NCBI GenBank assembly: GCA_028274465.1
Contig: CM051456.1
Coordinates: 93,668,753 to 93,732,752 of the forward strand
Direction of reading: 5' to 3'
Length of the DNA: 64,000 nucleotides
DNA from: Plantago ovata
Lineage: Eukaryota > Streptophyta > Magnoliopsida > Lamiales > Plantaginaceae
Below the pieces are notes generated by a model, which was given only the letters and a program-made list of their open reading frames with translations, did not search any database and was not told the DNA's origin. Shown here piece by piece: positions 9,054 to 19,800 of this stretch. Each line of letters starts with the position of its first letter. Positions within the stretch are counted from its first letter, which is position 1. Both the position numbers and the translations under genes were made by a program.

Positions 9054-9501
9054 TGTTGATACGGGTAAATATGTCACCAAGGCCTTGAACAACAAGGCTA
9101 CCATCGAAGTAACATCTGACTCCCTCGAAAGGACAAACACCCTCAAAACGTATGCATCCTTGAAGCCACCAAGCATTGACACCCTCAAAAGAGTCTACAC
9201 CCTCGAAACACCTACAGACAGCTGAGAGCTACACCTCATACCCACATTTATCTATATACATACCAAGGTACACTACTACTTCTACACACACTCTCAACAC
9301 ACTTCCACTCTCTAAATACCTTCCATTCCTTCGGGTATTTCCACTTGAATGTAGCACCGGTTTGACTATTGGCAGGTCGGTAAACCACTAACCGCCCCAC
9401 CCCATCCCCAGGTTTCCGTTAAGAAATAAAGCCAAGAACGAATCTAAAGGGAGGAGATCTTGGAGATGATGAGGAAAATAGCATGGACACATTTTTACCT
9501 C
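9054..9501 (+). repeat. L left LTR
   Basis: Starts TGTTGATACGGG and matches 14679-15140 over its whole length, including GTAAATATGTCACCAAGGCC, CCTCGAAAGGAC, a CTATATA-type TATA region, CACTTCCACTCTCTAAATA and CATGGACACATTTTTACC. The exact right border is uncertain by a few bases. Confidence 0.75.
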
Positions 9502-12013
9502 ATCATCTTTGCGCCGTCTGTGAAAATCAGGACAAGAAGCTGTGGCTCTAAGGTGTGGACGGTAGGCGGCAGATCTAGTCGCTGATGGACGGGCCGGCGC
9601 TATTTTCTTTCCGACGAGCACAATCAAAGCTTTATAGAGAGAGGCCTGAAGAACAGCAAAAATCAGCCAGTTGCACTAAACGTGCAGCCATGAAGTTTGA
9701 AGAACAAAGACGCATTCAGACCCCAAAATCGGTCATCTGCACCATATTTTCCACCATGAGGTTTGCTCGAGATACGCCCATCGACTAGAAGGGGACCAAA
9801 TTTTCCCAGATCTGAAGATCAAGGCCACCTGAGGAATATAATGGGATAGATGGGCAGTTATCCAATTGGGTATGTTGCTGGAAATTGTCCCTAGCAGTAT
9901 GTAAACTCTAAAAAAGAGACTCGAATTAGTGGAAAACTACGAAGAACACCTCAAGAGAACGGCTCGAAGAAGATAGAGATGAAAAAGAACAATCTAACCA
10001 CAGTTTCGACGTGCGAACGCTCAAAGAAAAGGGTCGAAGAGACAGTCGAACCACATTTTCGACCCGCGAACTCTCAAAGAAAAGGGTCGAAGAGATAGTC
10101 TAACCAAAAAGCACAATCGAACCACATATTTGACCAGCGGACTCCCAAAAAAAGGGCCGAAGAGACAAACTCGAACCACAATTGGACTCTCAAAGAAATG
10201 GCTTGAAGAAGATAGAAATGGGAAAGACAAGTCGACCCACAATTTCGACACACAAGCTCTCAAAGAAAAGGGTCGAAAGAAAAGGAAAGGGCCGAAAGAC
10301 TAAAATATGGTGAAAAACCAAGTCACTTCGACCAACACAAGTCGCTCAAACAACCAAGAAGAATTGGCAGATTGGCTCGAAGCCACATTACAATTGCCAC
10401 TCCGACCGCTAAGGCTACTTGAGGTACGAAACCCAATTATCTTTGGTAAAAAAATTTACAACCGAGCAACAAGAAAGAGCTGACCAACTAGATGCATAAA
10501 AAGAGCTGCTCGGACAAAAACATTCGAAAGAAACGAAGCCTCGAACTCAAATCCCCTGTCGAATTTGAACAAAGCTCGAATCTCCAACTACAGCAGCTAC
10601 ACATGGTCGCATCCGATCTCTGTCTATATTACACCAATATACATTGTCGGGGGCACCCCTCGAAGACCACCACCTTCTAAACTCGAAAAGACCAACAACA
10701 GTGCAAGAAAGGGAGAATGTTTTTCCAAGGCAAGATAGCAGCAAGTGATTCAGATGATTGGGACTGATCACAACATAGACTCCAAACTAGTATCTTCGAC
10801 ATCAAACCATGATGTCGGACTAATAATTTCCAAAGAATGTGACTGATAGTCTGATACCCCACTTGAAGATTGAGACCAATACCAACTACATTGTTTGAGG
10901 CTCAAATAGTACCCTGTTAATAAAAGTCCACTCGACTTACACAACACAAGCCAACAACATCACGGCTAGTTAGTCCCAGCAACTTCATCACTTCGAACTC
11001 GAGATTTCTCGGGATAATTTGGTGGCAGTGGAGGGTCGAACTTACCCACTCACTCGAACCTACCCAAGTCAGACCCATAAAGCATGGTTCGAACTTAACT
11101 GTCCGGACCCAACGTCGGACCAACTGATGATCGCCAAAGAAACAAACGGTTGCTCAAAAGAGTATCTTTCGAACTCACCGGTTCGGAAAGCTTCACTGCC
11201 CGAACTTTGATTCTACTCGAACACCTCCACTAAAGCTTAGTCGACACTCGACACCACCCAAGTCGTATCCAACATCTCGAAAACCATCATCGACTGAGTT
11301 TTCAATTCACTCAGCACCACCACGAGATAAGAAGGAGACATAATAGAAAGGAATCTTTCCCATTTTCGAATTCAGAGTCAGAATCTCTTCTCCATCAAAC
11401 ACCACCCGCCGCCGCCACAGCACCACCAATTCCTCTCCACTCGCCGATCCAAAAAATGGGATAATTTGTACGATTTGGCGGTACAATAATGTTGGTTTAA
11501 GGACCGAGCAGAAAGGAAATTGAAGAAGGGTACGATTGATGGAGGAAGAAGATAAAATCTAATCGGGGGATTAAACAATTGAGATTTGATTTGCTTCATC
11601 CCATCCCGTGCGTACATGTTGGCAACATTTTGGAAAAATTGCATGTCGGTCCTTTGACCTTTCCACAATCGCAATTGAGTTGTGCACTAACAACTTCGAC
11701 AAATTGACCACATACATGAATTGGCTTAAAAACCTTCTCAACTAAGCACCCAGCCCAACTACGCTAATTGGCTCTCGAACCACATACAAGGCCGAATAAA
11801 GGGTTCGACACCCTCGAATCGGAGAAGAAAGTTTAAAGGCGGACTTGAGGCTACGATACACTTTCAAAAATTGGGTTTCATTTATTTCAAAACTCAATTG
11901 CCAACTACAATCATATTAAAAGGAGTTCCCGAAATAGTGCCATACATTTCAGATGAAAAAGTAAGTATTCTAACTTGCCGTCAAAACATCACCTATTATA
12001 TATCCACCACTAT
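9502..12013. other. L internal non-coding DNA with a degenerate ~60-base repeat
   Basis: No frame resembles a retroelement protein. From about 9990 to 10290 the motif CTCAAAGAAAAGGGTCGAAG recurs about four or five times at roughly 50-70-base spacing, with CGAACCACA between, so this is a decayed tandem array. TCGAA/TTCGA words remain unusually dense up to ~11300. Near 11390-11450 a short CCGCCGCC/ACCACC stretch looks gene-like, but I cannot assign it. Confidence 0.5.
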
Positions 12014-12034
12014 CACTACAAAAAATCAGGCATT

Positions 12035-12235
12035 TAGGGACGAATAAGTAGATACGGATGTGATCCGTCTCTATTTAGCGACGGATCGCTACATGTAGCC
12101 ACGGATGAGGACGAACTGTGCTCTAAGCTCAGTTCGTGTGTTAAGAGATCCAATCCGCCTATTAAATAGCGACGGATAAGCTTTATCCGTCTGTACTCTG
12201 GAGACGGATCAGTCCATCCGTCGCTATACTCCGTT
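12035..12235. repeat. CACTA subterminal repeats
   Basis: GACGGAT and ATCCGTC words occur about eight times in both orientations (for example AGCGACGGATCGC, ATAGCGACGGATAAGC, ATCCGTCGCTATA). Such arrays next to CACTA termini bind the element's TnpA-like protein. Confidence 0.75.
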
Positions 12236-12540
12236 GACTGCTGAATAAAAAAGGAAAATAAAATTTAGGTTAAATTACATTGAACCACCCTGTTGGAGAC
12301 CCTAATTAGGATTCTTCCTCGCTAGTTGAACAATTACATGTAGCCCCAGAGACCGGAAAATGTTTGACCTCACCCTTATTCATTTTTCAAAAAACTCAGG
12401 CCAAACAAGGCTTTAGTTTTTTTATACTCATTTTTCCTTTTCTTCTTTTTCCCTTCTTTTATCTTTTCTCTTTTCTTCATTTTCTTTTATCTTTCCCCTT
12501 TTTTTCTTCTACATCTTCTTCTTCTTCTTACACTTCCGGT

Positions 12541-12895
12541 ATCGGAAATGCTACAGCTCCCGACCAGAGCTATTTTACAACTCTCCATTGGATCGGAGCT
12601 GTTTTACAACTTTACAGCTCCGATTGGAGAAACAGCTCAATCGCTGTTAACAGCTCCGATCGGCTCCGATGGGAGCTGTAAAACAGCTCCGATTGGAGAA
12701 ACAACTCAATCGGAGTTGTTAGCAGCTCTGATCGACTCCGATGGGAGATGTAAAACAGCTCCGGCCAGGAGCATCAAACAAAAACAGCTCCGATTGGAGC
12801 TGTAGAAAGCTCCTGTCGGGAGCTTTTTTACAGCTCCGGCCAGGAGCTTCAAACAGCTCCTGCCGGAGCTGTTGTCGGAGCTATTATAGCTCCGA
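12541..12895. repeat. Array of AGCTCC/GGAGCT palindromes
   Basis: More than twenty copies of AGCTCC or its complement occur in ~350 bases, many forming back-to-back palindromes such as CAGCTCCGATTGGAGCTG and CAGCTCCGGCCAGGAGC. Spacing is irregular, about 15-35 bases. Open frames across the array are by-products of the repeat. Confidence 0.8.
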
Positions 12896-13584
12896 ATTTC
12901 TATTTTTTTCATTTTTTTATATTTTTTATTTTTGGGGCTGATTTGAAACAAAAATTTAGTTTGGGTTCTTTTACATTAATTATTAGTTCTTCCACCGTAG
13001 CATCTCCATCCTCTCGATCTCTGCCCAACAGTAAGTTTCTTCCTCTCATTCTCTTACTTCATTTCAATTTCATTTCTTAATTCCTCTCTTTGGGTGAAAT
13101 TGGTTGATCGAGCCACCTCCTCCATCTTCTCCTCGCCGATTCAATCTCTGCCCAAATAAAAGGTTAGAACCCTAACCCTAATTTTTTGGGATTTTGATTT
13201 TTTTTTTTTTGCTTAATTATGATTTTTCTAGTTGTAAATTGTTAGATTATATATGTTGTATGTCAATAATCAGTTTGTTCTTCCATTTTTTTCAATTTAT
13301 TATTTAATTTTATAAATTTGTTTTAATTAATGAGAGGTTGTTAATTGATTATGTTAACTGTAATTAGTATAATATAGATTAATTCAGTTAAATAAATTTG
13401 GTTAATTATGTTAATTCAATTATTTATGTTTATTTTGAGTAATTTTTGGTTTATTAAAGAAGATTGAAATAGATGTAATCTATCAATCTATTCTGGAAGT
13501 AGACTTTTACGATTTTGGTTAATATTTAATCATTTTATAAAGTGTGCTGATGATATACGTTTATTAGTTTCAATGTGTTGGTTT

Positions 13585-13667
13585 GGGCTTACCTTGGGTG
13601 AAAACTAATACTATACGTTTACTGTCTATCAATATGTGTTTTATTGGTTGTCACCCATTGGTAAGCC
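13585..13667. repeat. Imperfect inverted repeat in the CACTA body
   Basis: GGCTTACCTTGGGTGAAAAC (from 13586) pairs with GTTGTCACCCATTGGTAAGCC (from 13647) with about 17 of 20 positions matching, leaving a ~40-base loop. It lies in the A/T-rich stretch that is probably an intron upstream of 13948. Confidence 0.6.
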
Positions 13668-13947
13668 TCACCGACATTTAAGAGAACTGATTGTAGTTAC
13701 CTGAACACACCATAATAGTAATAACAGTGTGTTTGTACTTCGGTAATCATGTAAACCATACATATAGGTTTAATTTGATAAGGTATTTTGATAAGTTATC
13801 TGATAAGTTAGACTTTTTTTATGTTACTAATTATCATGGTTCATACTTAAATACAAACAAAATGAACGGGGATGGTCAAGCACAACCCCTGTAAACTCTT
13901 TTCTTTCCATTTGTTGTTTCTTACTCTTGTTGTTTAACTTGCAGATT

Positions 13948-14678
13948 ATGGGGAGGCCAAAGAGACCGGGGAAGCTATTGGCCGCCAGCAGCCGTAGCTA
14001 CCCCGCCAGCGAGTCCGAGCCGGACTCGCTATTACGCACCCCGGGTTCTCAACCGGACTCGGGGGGACACAGACACATGTGAGCGAGACACAGTCACCTG
14101 CTGGACACCGTTCGGGCAGCAGTGCGGGGTCTACTGGCCCATCCGACGTGTTTGCAAACTTGCCGGATGATGGCTTCAGGGGGTGGAGTACAGAAAGGGT
14201 GAGAGGATGCATGGCAAGTTCATAGTGTGGCCCATGCCTGGGAATGTGTAAGTACATGAATCATATTTACTTAGAATTGTATGTTTTTTTTGTCAAAGTA
14301 CTTTGTAACAGTTGGATTAATTTGTGTATGTATGTCATTGCAACAGGCTGGTACCGACGGAGGCTGCTAAGCTCAACAAGGAATCCACGAATCAAGTGGA
14401 TCTCCCGCCACGGGGAGCCCAATGGAATACTTTCCGTCCGGAACGGAAGGTGGAGATTTGGAATGCTCTCGAGGTTGGTGATCTTTCTTGTCAGCTGAGG
14501 GTTTTTATATTATCTTCTAATTTGTTTGAGTGGTATGTTATCCACATTACTTGGGTGATATGTTAGTAATTCGAACATGAAGGCTCGGAGACCTTCCGGA
14601 AGAAGGTTGCCAAGATCAAGAAGAGCCGGAAGAAGCCGGGATGGATTGGGGAGGACATCTATCAAAACTTGGGGGGAC
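13948..14678 (+). pseudogene. Probable CACTA-associated gene exons (Ptta/En/Spm-like), truncated
   Basis: An acceptor-like AACTTGCAG precedes ATG at 13948 (MGRPKRPGKLLAASSRSYPA), followed by a P/S/D-rich segment that stops at 14079. A second piece (14346-14475) reads LVPTEAAKLNKESTNQVDLP and WNTFRPERKVEIWNALE. A third (14580-14678) reads ETFRKKVAKIKKSRKKPGWI then GEDIYQNL, which resembles the lysine-rich region of plant Ptta/En/Spm proteins where W-I and W-L motifs precede K.NR motifs. GT/AG-like signals lie between the pieces. The gene ends abruptly at the L right LTR. Family assignment is by texture and context, so it is tentative. Confidence 0.45.
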
Positions 14679-15140
14679 TGATGATATGGTAAATATGTCA
14701 CCAAGGCCTTGAAATACAAGGCTACCGTCGAAGTAATATCTGACGCCCTCGAAAGGACAGACACCCTCAAAACGTATGCATCCTCGAAGACACCAAGCAT
14801 TTACACCCTCAAAAGAGTCTACACCCTCGAAAAGACGGACACCCTCGAAACACCTACAGGCAGCTGGGAGCTACACCTCATACCCACTTTTATCTATATA
14901 TAGACCAAGGTACAATAATAATTCTACACACTCTCAACACACTTCCACTCTCTAAATACCTTCCATTCCTTCAGGTATTTCCACTTGAATGCAACACCGG
15001 TCTGACTATCGGCAGGCCGGTAAACCACTAACCGCCCCACCCCGTCCCCAGGTTTCCGTTAAGAAATAAACCCAAGAATGACTCTAAAGGGAGGAGATCT
15101 TGGTTTGATGAGGAAAACGACATGGACACATTTTTACCTC
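14679..15140 (+). repeat. L right LTR
   Basis: Starts TGATGATATGG after GGGGGGAC and parallels the left L LTR to CATTTTTACCTC. It has a clear CTATATATAG TATA-like site near 14894. An extra AAAAGACGGACACCCTCG unit relative to the left copy shows small repeat-number change within the CCCTCGAAA-rich part. Confidence 0.75.
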
Positions 15141-15224
15141 TTAAGCTGTAAATAGTCAAACAGAGGCAACCAGTCCACATAACCAAAGTACAGCTTGCGC
15201 TATATTCCACAACCTCAAAAGAAC

Positions 15225-16743
15225 TGTTAGGAAACTTGTAATTTTGATGAGCATTTAACCATGCTAAATTAAGGAAAGTCCAGTAACTAGTACTCTTAAG
15301 GTCCATACGAATTTAGAATTTTAAGGACATTGTAAAAGAGGAACGTTTGCTAAAGACTTAGTGTTGGTACTAGTTAGGTGCTTTAGTTTTGCTGATGATG
15401 TACTTTGTTTTTACAAATGAACTATTGAAGCACTAGAACCGCTCAGATACTTGAAGATTCGAAGACTGGAGACTTAAGAAGAATTCTGAGAACGGTATCT
15501 ACAAAGGCACATGTTGCTCAGAAAGTGGAAATTTCAGCAACAACTTGCATAAGTGAAAATCTATATTACAGAGTAGGTTCTGCTTGTTGAAACTGAGACT
15601 GACCACTTGTTGAAATACATATGTGACCTCCTTGCTGAGAGTACTTGCATTTTGGCTCCAACGTTCACATTTGAATTCCATTCAAATGAACATTAAATGC
15701 AAAGTAAGCACGCGAAGAACATGAAGACTAGAAGACAAATGAAGGACGCTGCTGAAAGTACAAAAGCAAGATAGTGACATCTTAAGGAACAAAGCCTTAG
15801 AATTTGAAATTCAAACGGCTCCCTTGATTCACTATAAATTGAGGTCATCCGGCAAATAGTTGAAGTGTGTCAACAACGTGATCAAACTCTCACTTGTGCT
15901 TAAACACTCAATCTTCCATACTCTTTACTGCCTATTGATCCGTTCCAAGACTTAAGCTTGAAACAAAAGCTACTTGTGACGAAGTAGATCATTCACGGCT
16001 AAGAAATTAGTTAAGTGTCCTTTCTTTCGAACAAGAACAAGTCTTGACACCAGAAACAACTTAACTTGTTTACTGAAAAGTATTCCAAGTTGTGTTTCTT
16101 TAGATAACTTGTTATAGCTGAAAAAGTTATACTCCAGTCATCTCATCCCAAACCTCTCTAACTGATGAACACCCTTTTCAGGCGTGAAATTCAGGGGGAA
16201 TTAATCAAGCATAGTTTTGCTGATTAAGTGTCCCAAGTTTGGTGGAGAACAAGGTTTCGTTCTCTAGTTAGGTTGGAAACGAAGCAAGTGTGCTTTGGTT
16301 TCTGAAGAATCATTACAGATAGGTGTTGTAAGGAACCTCAAGCTTATCTTAGTGGATTCAGTCCTAGAAAGGACAAAGTGGATTAGTTGAGAGATTACGC
16401 CACTCTCAGATACCACTATAAAAGTGTTTGTGTGATTTACTTTACCGCATTTAGTTTTCAGCAAGCTATACTTTTTGTACACTGTTACTCTGCTCACTTG
16501 CTGAAACTAGCACTCTCGGAAAAGCACTTATTGTATAAAGACTTCTGCACTCTGTTTTTAAAGTACCAGTAAAACTCGTTACTGAAAAGTAACTAGTACT
16601 TGCTGAGAAAGTTAAGTATCAGAAAATTCATTACTGAAAAGTAATAAGTACTTGCTGAGAAAGTTTTTAAACGACGAAAGTTTGAAAAGACTATTCACCC
16701 CCCCCCCCTTCTAGTCTTTTCTTGTTGTTTAAAGGGACCAACA
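15225..16743 (+). repeat. C first LTR
   Basis: 1,519 bases, starting TGTTAGGAAACTTG and ending GGGACCAACA, two bases before the primer site. A run of ten C residues (about 16699-16708) precedes the end and is also found in the middle LTR. TGCTGA words are frequent. Confidence 0.85.
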
Positions 16744-16745
16744 AG

Positions 16746-16757
16746 TGGTATTAGAGC
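16746..16757 (+). promoter_or_regulatory. C primer-binding site 1 (tRNA-iMet type)
   Basis: TGGTATTAGAGC is one base from TGGTATCAGAGC, the complement of initiator tRNA-Met used by plant copia elements. Confidence 0.85.
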
Positions 16758-16853
16758 GAGGTTCTTTAACCATCAGCACTGAACCTAGATCCCTTTAGGT
16801 GATTTCCGTAAATCACTCTCACTTGATCAGTTTGGTAGTCTTTTGCTGAGAGG

Positions 16854-19800
16854 ATGTCTTTAGGAGACGCTCCCTTGCTGAAGTTGGAAAATTATGAAAA
16901 ATGGTGAAACAACATGATGCTACATCTTGAGGCCATTAGTGATGAAATGGTCACTGTCATAAATGATGGACCTATCAAGATCACTAAACTTGAGAGAAGT
17001 TTTCCTCACAAAACCACAGAAGCTGGTAAGGAAACTATCTTATGTGAACCAGTCGATACTGTCGTTCCAAAACCAAGAGAGGAATGGACTTCCGACGAAG
17101 CCAAAAGATTCCGTCTTGATGGCCAAGCAAGAAACATAATTATTCGATCAACTCCGGATACTATACAGTGCAAACTGTGGGGTGCCAAAACTGCTAAGGA
17201 AGCTTGGAAAATGGTTCAAGATCTTTGCGCTGGATCTGACAAAAGCAAGGAAAACAAACTCGAAGTGCTTAAGTTAAAGTTCCAGAACTTTAAACAAGGT
17301 ACAAATGAGTCACTGGAAGACTTGGATTTCAGATTCACAACTCTTGTAAGTGAGATGGCTGCCTTAGGAGTTGGAAACCTATATTCAGATTCTGAGAAGG
17401 TGAAAACCATTATTAGAAGTCTGAACCAAGAATGGATCCATACTCAGAATTTCTATTATAATCAAGGAATTCCAAATATCACACCTACAGAGTTGTTCTC
17501 TCATCTTGCTACTGTCAACTACAAGACAAAGCAAAGAGAAAATGTGTTTGCTGAAAAATCGCAAAACATTGCTCTTGCTGCAAAGCCGTCATCTTCCAAA
17601 AAGAAGAATGATAAAGAGCCTGCTGATGAAAATGCTTTAGTTGTTAAAACATGAAGAAATTCATCAGTAAGGAACTTGAAGGCGAAAAGCAAAAGAGAAG
17701 CTTAAAATATATCTTGGTAACATCTACCATAAATACAAGAATGAAGCTAGCTCGCTGAACAAGCAAGCTCAGCAAGAAAACTCTTCTGAAGAACCAGCAG
17801 TTGGCAATGATCTCTGCTTTTACTGCAAAAAGCCTGGACACTTCAAAGAAAGTTGTCCCTTGCTGAAAGGCAAATCTGCTGAAAAGAAGAAGAAGTTCAA
17901 AAGGGCTTTGATTGCTGAGGAAAAGAAATAGCTTCAAGCGAAGATCGATGCGCTTTGCATTGATACTAGTTCTGAAGACAGTGAGGTAGAGAGCTCAGAC
18001 ACTGAAGAAGAAGAAGCCACTCTTGATGTAGAGATTGGCAAGGAAGTTTGTGGAATAGCTATGGAAGCTTATCCAGATGTGTCAAACTACGAATTCTGCC
18101 TCATGGCCGGTCAGGTAAATAGTCCTACCTCTGACTTTGACTCAGAAAGTGAAGATGATATTGAACTTGATAGAATTCAAAGAGAAACCGAAAGATTTGA
18201 GAAAACTCTAAGCAAACAGCAAGAGAAACTACAGAATGCTGAAACTCTGACCAAGCAAACTAAAAAGTATGTTTTGCTGAAAGAAGAGTCAGAAAAGAAG
18301 GATGCTGAAATATTGCATCTCAAGAAGTTAATTGTTGAAACTACAGACAAGAATTCTCAAATGGCAATAGAATTGGAAGAGTATTAGTCCTCAATTCTAA
18401 AGTTACTTGCTGAAATTCAAGAAATGAAAAAGATGAAAATCAATTTGAAATCTTACGCTGATGCGAGTAACACGCTGACTGAACTAAACACTTATCTGAG
18501 AGATCCATCTCAGAAAGAAGTTTTAGGTGCAACGTATGAAGGTGATGATGTAATAATGTTATGTAAAGACAAATCACCAATTACCTTTGTACGTGCAACT
18601 GATAGTGGTCAACCAGAACTCTATCAGATTGGTCAATCTAAGGTTGCTGAAATATGCAATCAAGTACCTACGACCGTAAAGCTCGCTGTTGCTACTCAAA
18701 GTAACAAGACTTTAAAAGGTAAACAGGTTGCTGAAAAGCAAACTGTTAAGAAAAAGAATGTTGCAAAGCATTCCGCCAAATAAGTTGCTGAAAAGCAAGT
18801 TGTTAAGTCAAAAGGCAAGATTACTAAAAGTAATCAGAAGACCTTTGCTGACAAACCTGAACCAAGTAAGGTTGCTGAGACAAAAGCTCAGCATTCTCCG
18901 AAAAGTGGATTCGGTTTCAAAACCAAGCAAAGACAACTTTTTCATGAGTATAAGCAAAGTCAGCAAAGATACTTCAAAGACATGAACAAAACCAAGCCTA
19001 AGAGTTCTGACAAAACTCAAAACGCTAGGACTAGAAGGAACCTTGCCAGAAATGAACTTACTGAAACGTATGTTCAGCAACAAGGTCAACCGAGCAAGAC
19101 ACCACATCAGAAAGTGGACTTGATTAGCAATGATCAGAAGTCTTTCAGCTCAAAACTGTCTAGTTCCTCAGCAAGTAGAAAACAAGTCAAAGTTGAAAAA
19201 CTCAAGACTTGGGTTTCCACTGGACGCTTTCTTGAACATGTTAATGGACATCCAATATTGGATAATTAACTTGTTTTGCTCTTGCTTGTGCAGACTTCAG
19301 CCACAGAGACAAACAATGCAATTTGTCACTTTGACAGTGGTTGTGGAAAGCACATGACGGACAACAAGAAAAGCCTTATAAACTATAGAGGGTGGTCTAA
19401 AGATCCAACAATAAGGTTTTATGGTGGAGGCTTTGGTTCTACTAAAGGTTATGGTAACGTGAAGTTAGGATGCATTACCATTTCGAGAGTTCTTTATGTC
19501 AAAAATCTTAAGTTTAACCTTTTCAGCATGAGTCAATTCGCTGACAAAGGATACTTCATCAAAATCAAAAGTGATGAATGTAAAATTTTAGACTTTGAGA
19601 CAAAGAAGGTTATTGTGGTTGCTAGAAGATCAGGAGGTTTGTATACTGTAGATTGGTCTTCAGCAATCGTTGAAAAATGCCTTGTCTTATGGCATAAGGT
19701 TACAGGAGATCATGATTCCCTTGCTGAAAAAGCATGGTTATGGCATAAACGAACAAGTCACCTAAACTTCAAGACGCTGAATAAGCTGTCTAAAAAGGCA

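Larger units (their letters stand above)
12014..14678 (+). mobile_element. CACTA (En/Spm-type) DNA transposon, left end and body
   Basis: CACTACAAAAAATCAGG at 12014 is the canonical CACTA terminus. It is followed within ~220 bases by repeated GCGACGGAT and its complement (ATCCGTCGC), the usual subterminal transposase-binding layout. Further in are a palindrome array (12541-12895) and exon-like pieces of a probable transposon gene (13948-14678). No matching right end (TTTTTTGTAGTG) is seen before the right L LTR at 14679, so the element is truncated there. Confidence 0.75.
9054..15140 (+). mobile_element. L: large non-coding LTR element (LARD-like)
   Basis: Two direct repeats of ~450-460 bases (9054-9501 and 14679-15140) bound ~5.2 kb without any gag or pol similarity. 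TTGCGCCGTCTGTG lies just inside the left repeat, as in many plant Ty3/gypsy derivatives, and CTTGGGGGGAC lies directly before the right repeat as a possible polypurine tract. I see no clear target-site duplication. A CACTA transposon end lies inside. The two repeats are clearly diverged, which suggests an old insertion; two independent LTR remnants cannot be excluded. Confidence 0.6.

Noticed and set aside
12364-12951. Several 66-105-codon frames on both strands
   Set aside because: They arise from the T-rich run and the AGCTCC palindrome array.
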